DNA of 48,464 nucleotides from Novosphingobium lindaniclasticum LE124 (GTDB taxonomy: Bacteria > Pseudomonadota > Alphaproteobacteria > Sphingomonadales > Sphingomonadaceae). Below are positions 41,403 to 48,464 of this stretch, piece by piece; position 1 is the stretch's first letter, and each line of letters starts with the position of its first letter. The stretch lies in NCBI RefSeq assembly GCF_000445125.1, contig NZ_ATHL01000114.1, positions 1-48,464 of the forward strand. The letters run 5' to 3'. The position numbers were made by a program, and so were the translations under genes. A model generated the notes under the pieces. It did not search any database and had not been told where the DNA came from. It worked only from the letters and a program-made list of their open reading frames with translations.

Positions 41403-41849
41403 ATGCGTGAGCAATCCCGCAACGAAGGAGATTTGGGCATCCGGTATCTGCGGATGGCCCTTGAGTACGGCCGCGCAACGCGCGCATTGGTCGATGCAAG
41501 CCAGTGTGAAGCGCCCTTCTGGCACTCTGTAGGCCACGCCCTCGAGCTATCGTTGAAGTCACTGCTGAAAAAGCACGGCTTCGACGAGATGGACCTGATG
41601 CAGTTCATCAACCATGACCTTTACAGGGCCGAGCGATCCTTTCTCCGGCAGTGTCCCGATTCCAAGCTAATCTCGCCCGACGCATCACGACTAATTCGCC
41701 AGGTGTCGGATTACCATGCGCGCCTCGACTTCAGGTATCCATGCTTGTTCCCTATCGGCTCTCTGCCCGACCCGGCTGATGCTGAAAGGGTACTCGATGC
41801 TCACCTCACGGCGATCAGCAGCCATTTCGGGATCATTTCCCATGCGTAA
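41403..41849 (+). CDS. HEPN-like protein, 148 aa
   Basis: An all-helical protein: RYLRMALEYGRATRALVDAS, then FWHSVGHALELSLKSLLKKHG, then FINHDLYRAERSFLRQC, and a final DAERVLDAHLTAISSHFG. The H...ELxLKxLL helix followed by a G and a later HDL is the pattern of the 'apo-HEPN' group; the RNase motif R-x4-6-H is not convincingly present. The ATG at 41403 has GAGGAGAAGCC upstream. HEPN proteins of this sort often bind nucleotides or act with a partner in toxin or defence modules; no MNT-type partner is present. Confidence 0.65.
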   Translation: MREQSRNEGDLGIRYLRMALEYGRATRALVDASQCEAPFWHSVGHALELSLKSLLKKHGFDEMDLMQFINHDLYRAERSFLRQCPDSKLISPDASRLIRQVSDYHARLDFRYPCLFPIGSLPDPADAERVLDAHLTAISSHFGIISHA

Positions 41850-41925
41850 GGATAGCAAAACCCTTCGCATTGATGCCGTGCGATACGATCGCAAGATCGC
41901 CACCGAAGCTTGAGCCGATTTACGC

Positions 41926-42423
41926 CTAGGAATACCCGCGAGCGTGATACAAGCAAACAAAGTCCTTAGCGGGAGTCCACCCAAACGGACTTTTGATGAC
42001 CTTCACCAAGTAGCCATCACCGAAGGGTTTCATGATCGTTTCAAGCTCATGCTGGTAACGCCGACGAAAATCTTGCAATTCGCCGTATGATGAAAGCTCA
42101 ATCATGACCCTGGAGTCAGATCGTCCAAAGTAGGTCGATGGATCGTGCCACTTGGGGTCGTCGCGACGTATCCTTTCCGAGGGAGACGTTGGTACTTGTT
42201 CGTCCTGACCGTTTGGATGCGCAAAGTCAGCTAGACTTAACGGAATTCCATCATCAGGGGGAGGGAAGGCGGGAAATTCAGACCCGACTGGCTTTCTGGG
42301 GCGACTCACACTTGTTTTTTTGCGACTGTTCTCACGCTGTTCAGCCTTCCAACTGCTGTTGATCGATTCGATGACGCTCTCCGCAGATACGTCACACCCA
42401 AACATTCTGTCCCAATCGCCCAC
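41926..42423 (-). CDS. hypothetical protein, 165 aa
   Basis: A soluble protein of unknown family, starting with GTG at 42423 and AGAGGTGAA six bases upstream. The N-terminal half is disordered-looking (ENSRKKTSVSRPRKPVGSE and PAFPPPDDG). The C-terminal half is compact, with MIELSSYGELQDFRRRYQHELETIMKPFGDGYLVKVIKSPFGW in parts, then FVCLYHARGY. Its codon use is less G+C-biased than the backbone's, consistent with acquired DNA. Confidence 0.6.
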   Translation of the reverse strand: MGDWDRMFGCDVSAESVIESINSSWKAEQRENSRKKTSVSRPRKPVGSEFPAFPPPDDGIPLSLADFAHPNGQDEQVPTSPSERIRRDDPKWHDPSTYFGRSDSRVMIELSSYGELQDFRRRYQHELETIMKPFGDGYLVKVIKSPFGWTPAKDFVCLYHARGYS

Positions 42424-42473
42424 AGTTCACCTCTACAAGCACGAGATGATGTTACCTCACGCTGGTTAACAAG

Positions 42474-42656
42474 TCACGGTTGGGGCCAAGTCGAGACAGA
42501 AGCGCCGCGCTTCTTGCATTTCGTGCAGCGCAGGGGCTTCTGGATCGCTTCCAAGTCCCGCTGCCGAGGCACGTCGTTGACCTTCATCACTAGCTTGTTT
42601 GCAGGCAGGACGGTAACATACCCGATGACGCGCTTCTGCGACTGATCCAGAGCCAT
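42474..42656 (-). CDS. small zinc-ribbon protein, 60 aa
   Basis: A 60-residue protein ending LRCTKCKKRGASVSTWPQP, where Cys-x2-Cys and the following Lys/Arg and W-P are the tail of a zinc ribbon widespread in small alphaproteobacterial proteins. The N-terminal part MALDQSQKRVIGYVTVLPAN is beta-like. Only one Cys pair is present, so metal binding would need a dimer. A longer competing frame on the same strand is Arg-rich and less protein-like. Its similarity in layout to the C-terminus of the 199-residue protein at 21.5-22.1 kb is general rather than close. Confidence 0.6.
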   Translation of the reverse strand: MALDQSQKRVIGYVTVLPANKLVMKVNDVPRQRDLEAIQKPLRCTKCKKRGASVSTWPQP

Positions 42657-42892
42657 TCGGACCCATGCGTCGTCTATTCATTGCGAGCCGAACGCCAAAG
42701 GCGCCTGCAAACAATAACGGGGCCGAAACCGTAGCAGCGGCTTCGACCCCGTCGATTGAATGAGACCCATGCATTACCGTGGATCGACCAGAGCAACGCC
42801 TGAACGTCGACTCCGGCTCCATCCCTAATAGATCGCAATGGGTCAATTTAACATGAACGAACCTGCATGGCTCGTTCCCGCGCATTTGCGCA

Positions 42893-42921
42893 CATCACCC
42901 CGAAGGACATCACCCGAAGGA
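42893..42921 (+). repeat. short tandem duplication around a ribosome-binding site
   Basis: CATCACCCCGAAGGA (42893-42907) is followed directly by CATCACCCGAAGGA (42908-42921), differing by one C. The second GAAGGA serves as ribosome-binding site of the 64-residue gene starting at 42929. The duplication would place two such sites in tandem. Confidence 0.7.
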
Positions 42922-42928
42922 CAAACCT

Positions 42929-43123
42929 ATGACTATCTCGTCTCTTTCAGCCCGCCGCCGCCATCTCACCTCGTTCGAAAAGTGCTATGCCGTCGCCTGC
43001 CAGCTTCGCGACACCACCGGCGCCGACCAGTTCGTCGTGCGCACCGACAACCCCTTGCAACCCTTCCGCGTCTCGCGGCATCAGCCGACCGAGCCGGAAA
43101 CCATCCTTGCGCTCGTAGCCTGA
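42929..43123 (+). CDS. small hypothetical protein, 64 aa
   Basis: A 64-residue protein, MTISSLSARRRHLTSFEKC then YAVACQLRDTTGADQFVVRTD and LQPFRVSRHQPTEPETILALVA. Its GAAGGA ribosome-binding site lies in a tandem duplication. The middle has an alternation typical of a small alpha/beta protein. The opposite strand is also open here as the tail of the 43591 gene, and only one of the two can be real protein in the overlap. I prefer this one because of the start signals and composition. Confidence 0.55.
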   Translation: MTISSLSARRRHLTSFEKCYAVACQLRDTTGADQFVVRTDNPLQPFRVSRHQPTEPETILALVA

Positions 43124-43591
43124 GCGCTTAATTCCAGACCTTCTGATCCGCCACCAGTTCGGCGGGTGTTTGCCGGCGACCAGATTGCGTGCCGAGACAT
43201 GCAGCACTTCCGCCCCCGATTCACGGACGGCCCGGGCCATGTAGGCGCGGCGGTTCGCCAAGATCGCCAGCCAGCGCATATCCTTCACGGTCTCTTTCAG
43301 ATCCCGTTCGCAGGTCAGATACCACAGCTTAATCTGCAGCGGGTTCTTGTCCTTGAGGATTTCCTCAAAGGCCACATAACCCTCGCCATAGCGCACGCCC
43401 TTGCGGACGTCGTTCCACAGGTCGAAATAGGCATCGGCCATTTCGCGGGTCGCAAAATACCCGGCATCCAGGCTCTCACCCATAAGGGCTCCCGCCAGCA
43501 GCTGCCGAACAGGTCGAAGTTCGACATCGTTCATCGCGTCTATCAAGGGCAGATCGTAATTGTACCCCTCCAATACGTCCTTCATCTTCAT
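42947..43591 (-). CDS. hypothetical protein, C-terminal part doubtful
   Basis: A 214-codon frame with an excellent start: AAGGAGGACAACCT before ATG at 43591, and a promoter-like TTGACC-17-TTCTAA further upstream. The first 145 residues look real (DLPLIDAMNDVELRPVRQLLAGAL, then FATREMADAYFDLWNDVRKG, and WYLTCERDLKETVKDMRWLAI, all helical). Beyond about residue 150 the sequence becomes low-complexity (GLQGVVGAHDELVGAGGVAKLAG) and is antisense to the 64-residue gene. A fusion of a truncated gene with foreign DNA near 43125-43150 is likely. Confidence 0.6.
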   Translation of the reverse strand: MKMKDVLEGYNYDLPLIDAMNDVELRPVRQLLAGALMGESLDAGYFATREMADAYFDLWNDVRKGVRYGEGYVAFEEILKDKNPLQIKLWYLTCERDLKETVKDMRWLAILANRRAYMARAVRESGAEVLHVSARNLVAGKHPPNWWRIRRSGIKRSGYERKDGFRLGRLMPRDAEGLQGVVGAHDELVGAGGVAKLAGDGIALFERGEMAAAG

Positions 43592-43783
43592 AGGTTGTCC
43601 TCCTTCGGTGAGACCTATGCGCCGTTTAGAACATTAAGTGAACGTCTTGGTCAAGGCCCTCGCGGTCATCCAAATGATCGGGCATTTCATTTTCGGAAAC
43701 TTAGGTCTCCGATAAAATTTACCGTTCGTTAGGAATTGTAACTCAAAAGTTATCACCGAGAGCGAGAAGCAGTCTTGTTCCAT

Positions 43784-43836
43784 GCCGGTCTGGCAATCCC
43801 AAACACCCCCTGTTCACAAATATTTGCCAGACCGGC
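43784..43836 (+). repeat. 13-bp perfect inverted repeat
   Basis: GCCGGTCTGGCAA (43784-43796) and its complement (43824-43836) enclose 27 bases. The 347-base gap 43592-43938 contains this structure and, close to the minus-strand start, the promoter of that gene; otherwise nothing is recognised. It lies about 100 bases before the membrane-protein start. An operator or a recombination site is possible. Confidence 0.65.
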
Positions 43837-43938
43837 AACCCGGCTCGCGAGCGGTATCCATTCCAGAGTAATCCCCTGGACCTTGAGGAAAGAGGGGCGT
43901 GGAGGTTAGGTTGTTCGCGACATGACCGGAGATCTTGT

Positions 43939-44292
43939 ATGAAAGCCGCCCTCCCCTTGGCCATCCTGTTCACCGTCGTCCCTATGGCCCTGGCGGTGGC
44001 CACCACTCGCGCCTCAGGTGTCTTCCAGCTTCGTCCAGCTGGCGCACCGCCGCTCACACGTTATGAACGCTGGCGGCGTTTTGCACTTCTCAACTGGATC
44101 TGGCTGCCTCTCGCCGTAGCCGTGCCCTACGTAGTCTACAACTACCTCACTGGCCGAAATCCCTGGATGCTTTTGATGGTGCTTTCCATCAGTGGCTTGT
44201 GCCTCAGCATGGTCGGACCCGCGCGCATTGCATGGCTGATTGCAGGGCTACTTGCAGCTTGCCTGATCTATTCGTCGATCAAGCACACATGA
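43939..44292 (+). CDS. small membrane protein with three transmembrane segments, 117 aa
   Basis: A hydrophobic protein: segment 1 ALPLAILFTVVPMALAVA, a basic loop with RYERWRRF, segment 2 IWLPLAVAVPYVVYNYL, and segment 3, split as LLMVLSISGLCLSMVG and IAWLIAGLLAACLIYSS. The ATG at 43939 has GGAGATCTTGT upstream. The stop overlaps the start of an XRE-type regulator by four bases (ATGA at 44289-44292). The family is like small 'XRE-associated' membrane proteins of sphingomonads, often found next to such regulators. Its function is not known. Confidence 0.72.
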   Translation: MKAALPLAILFTVVPMALAVATTRASGVFQLRPAGAPPLTRYERWRRFALLNWIWLPLAVAVPYVVYNYLTGRNPWMLLMVLSISGLCLSMVGPARIAWLIAGLLAACLIYSSIKHT

Positions 44293-44556
44293 CCCGACTA
44301 TATCTCTCCGAGACGGACCTTACCTCGTCTCTCCACCAGGCGCTGGCCGTGAACCTTGGTACTGCCTGCGCTTCGCGCAAATTGACCCAAGGCGAACTCT
44401 GAGCGATCCGGTGTCGCCGCCTCGCACATCTCCCATATCATGCACGCAAGAGCGAACCCCACCCTCTCTACCCTGCAGAAAATGGCGGATGTGCTTGAAG
44501 TTAACGTGATCGATCTTCTCACGCCAATCTCTGAAAAGCCACGCCATCCTGAATGA
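44289..44556 (+). pseudogene. XRE-family regulator broken by a dinucleotide slip
   Basis: The first frame gives MTRLYLSETDLTSSLHQAL, then VNLGTACASRKLTQGEL and a TGA at 44400-44402. From the next two bases on, another frame continues the HTH: SERSGVAASHISHIMHARAN, then PTLSTLQKMADVLEVNVIDLLTPISEKPRHPE and a TGA at 44554-44556. Joined, this is an 89-residue Cro/CI-type regulator. Inserting two bases into GAACTCTGAG to give GAACTCTCTGAG restores it, so a CT unit was probably lost by slippage. Its start overlaps the membrane-protein stop, so both once formed an operon. Confidence 0.85.
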
Positions 44557-44619
44557 AGCGTGCGGCTAAACGTCGCCAGCGATCGATCCCCGATCCATCA
44601 TTTCGAAAGGAGCTGTGAC

Positions 44620-44823
44620 ATGGAACCACTGCGCCATCTCGATCGTGACACGCGCCGCGCGCGCCTGCTGGCAGCACGGACCCGCCCTGTCGGCGGCATC
44701 AATCGGCGAGGCATCTTCACCGGCCATTGGGATCGCGGTGACGTCGTCCGTCAGTTCCGTGGTGGGAACGGGTCGTGGCTTGGCCTTGCTGCCTACGGAA
44801 TAACGGATCGGGGTAAGAAATAG
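44620..44823 (+). CDS. small basic protein, 67 aa
   Basis: A 67-residue Arg-rich protein starting MEPLRHLDRDTRRARLLAAR, then VGGINRRGIFTGHWDRGDVVRQFRGG. GGAG lies eight bases before the ATG at 44620. It is not recognised. The repeated Arg/Gly and the near lack of hydrophobic stretches suit a nucleic-acid-binding peptide or chance coding in G+C-rich DNA; start signals make me favour a gene. Confidence 0.45.
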   Translation: MEPLRHLDRDTRRARLLAARTRPVGGINRRGIFTGHWDRGDVVRQFRGGNGSWLGLAAYGITDRGKK

Positions 44824-44949
44824 ACAGCGAGACCTCTCGATCGACACTTCAAAAAAATTCTCCTCCCGCTACTGGTCGCTAAAGCAGCAACATGGGGGCT
44901 AGAACAAAATGCTACATACTCGCTTGATTTTGGCGAGCGCAGCCATTCT

Positions 44950-44956
44950 GCTTGCA
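44950..44956 (+). repeat. 7-bp target duplication, left copy (right copy 47580-47586)
   Basis: GCTTGCA directly precedes the left end of the IS21 element (44957) and directly follows its right end (47579). Seven bases is within the 4-8 range of IS21-family insertions. Identical copies imply a recent insertion without later rearrangement. The duplicated bases are the codons for Leu-Ala of a lipobox. Confidence 0.88.
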
Positions 44957-45004
44957 TGTCGCGCGGCGATCTGGATGAGAAAGCGCGACAATCAAGATGA
45001 GAAT

Positions 45005-47509
<2,505 letters not shown>

Positions 47510-48112
47510 TCGACGCGCCGCGACAATCACATTCTCATCCTGATTGACGCGCAATCATCATCCAGTTTGTCGCGCTACAGCTTGCAGGTTGCAACTCCAA
47601 CGCACCATCAAATATAGATAGCCCCTCAACGGATAAAACTGACCGCACCGCAGGAGTTTTCGTTCCGTGACCTGGTGCCGGGAAAAACAAGCTATAATCA
47701 GGCGTTGAAGATAAAGGCTGTTGATGCCTGCTCGGACGGAATCGATGGCGGCCACAGCTGCATGTTCGCCAAAAACGAAGTGGCCGGTATAACGGCAAGG
47801 GGTAGCGACGTCATCTTTCGCAAGGATGGAAAGCTCGACTGGTTTTCAATCAAGATAGACCCGTCTGACTATGACGAAATTCTTCGCGTTATTCGTCCAA
47901 TTTACGGCGATCCGTGTCTGGAAGAACACAAGACGCTACAGAATGCTTTCGGGGCAACCTTTGCCGGCGATGAAATGCGATGGTGCTTTTCACAAGGTAA
48001 TCTCTCATTCCGACGACATGCTAAAGACAATGCGACACGAGGCGAGTTCGAGTTTTTTGTGCGTGACGATAGCCCTCCATCACCGGTTCCTACCACAGCT
48101 TCAGAACTGTAA

Positions 48113-48464
48113 CGGTTAGCAGTAGGGGGCATCTCGCCTGCGGCGAGACCGGGCTCTAGTCGCCTGCGGCTCCCGGAGCCCCTGCGGGTCTCCGCCCTTC
48201 GGGTGACGATCCCTTGCCCGGGGGCCCTGTCTTCGCCGTCAGCGGGCCTGCAACGGGCCTCAAAGGCCCTGCGTCGCGATGTGGCCCCCTTCCCTTACCT
48301 TCAGTCCTCCACCGCACTCCTGGTCCACGCACAGCGTCAATAGCCTGCGGCTGTTGTCGTCCTCTTCGGGGCCGGTTTTCTTGTCTATGCCGTGAACCGG
48401 CGAGGACGCCGGCTCCCGGCACCAACCTCGCGCCAGGTCATTCACCACACACTGCGCCACCCCC
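48113..48464. other. G+C-rich non-coding region with repeated mini-hairpins
   Basis: No supported gene in 352 bases. Four stems with TGC loops occur: TCTCGCC-TGC-GGCGAGA (48132-48148), GCC-TGC-GGC (48162-48170), CCC-TGC-GGG (48180-48188) and AGCC-TGC-GGCT (48342-48352). A further stem, GGGCTC (48151-48156) with GAGCCC (48176-48181), encloses the second. An open minus-strand frame of 66 codons at 48260-48460 lacks start signals. The density of stems suggests a structured RNA, an origin-like or a recombination-prone region, but nothing decides. Confidence 0.5.

Noticed and set aside
42657..42885. N-terminal extension of a longer minus-strand frame over the zinc-ribbon gene
   Set aside because: That frame is Arg/Ala-rich and loses the Cys-x2-Cys motif; the 60-residue frame keeps it and has an upstream stop.
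48260..48460. 66-codon minus-strand frame near the right edge
   Set aside because: No start signals, unusual composition, and it overlaps the hairpin-rich region.

Overview
The window looks like part of a large plasmid or integrative element of a sphingomonad-type alphaproteobacterium (Novosphingobium, Sphingobium or Sphingomonas kind). The grounds are high G+C coding sequence, alphaproteobacterial codon use, and a string of backbone genes of the kind that recur on large plasmids of that group: Toprim protein, strawberry-notch helicase, ParB-like protein, ArdC, DUF3768, HerA-like ATPase. This assignment is an inference from gene content. No replication initiator, ParA, relaxase, tRNA, rRNA or CRISPR array was seen.

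Layout. An IS1380-family insertion sequence fills positions 1-1646. A backbone block follows (1.7-11.2 kb): a small protein, a CHC2/Toprim protein, a 1,407-residue DarB-like methyltransferase-helicase, a large ParB-like protein, a rho-independent terminator, an ArdC-type antirestriction protein and a conserved plasmid protein. A foreign defence cassette occupies 11.3-21.0 kb: a tiny HTH regulator, a DUF499 ATPase carrying an in-frame TAG, a DUF3780 protein, a DUF1156 DNA methyltransferase and a phospholipase-D/SNF2 helicase. A decayed IS5-family transposase and a zinc-ribbon protein of unknown function lie behind it. The backbone resumes at 22.5 kb with small unknown proteins, a RelB/RelE-like toxin-antitoxin pair, two more unknowns and a PP-loop (PAPS reductase-like) protein. 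At 27.5-33.1 kb an operon of three overlapping tyrosine recombinases forms a probable cargo-free mobile element, bounded by sequences that share three ordered 8-9 bp words. After two small exported or membrane proteins and a strong hairpin, the backbone continues (34.5-39.9 kb) with a HerA-like ATPase overlapping a protein built of seven SANT/Myb-like repeats, small unknowns and DUF3768. The last part (39.9-48.4 kb) is a patchwork: a HigB/HigA-type module, an orphan Phd-like antitoxin, a HEPN-like protein, small zinc-ribbon and membrane proteins, a frameshifted XRE regulator, and a lipoprotein gene split by an intact IS21-family element with a 7-bp target duplication. The final 350 bases are non-coding and full of small hairpins.

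The backbone carries two antirestriction-type proteins (DarB-like and ArdC), which would protect the element when it enters a new host. The acquired cassette (ATPase, methyltransferase, nuclease-helicase) would then protect the host from other DNA. Toxin-antitoxin modules would favour maintenance.

A recurring G-rich polypurine tract, in most cases followed by a short perfect hairpin and then a start codon, precedes seven backbone transcription units on the same strand. It is absent from the acquired segments. I regard this as the least explained signal in the window.
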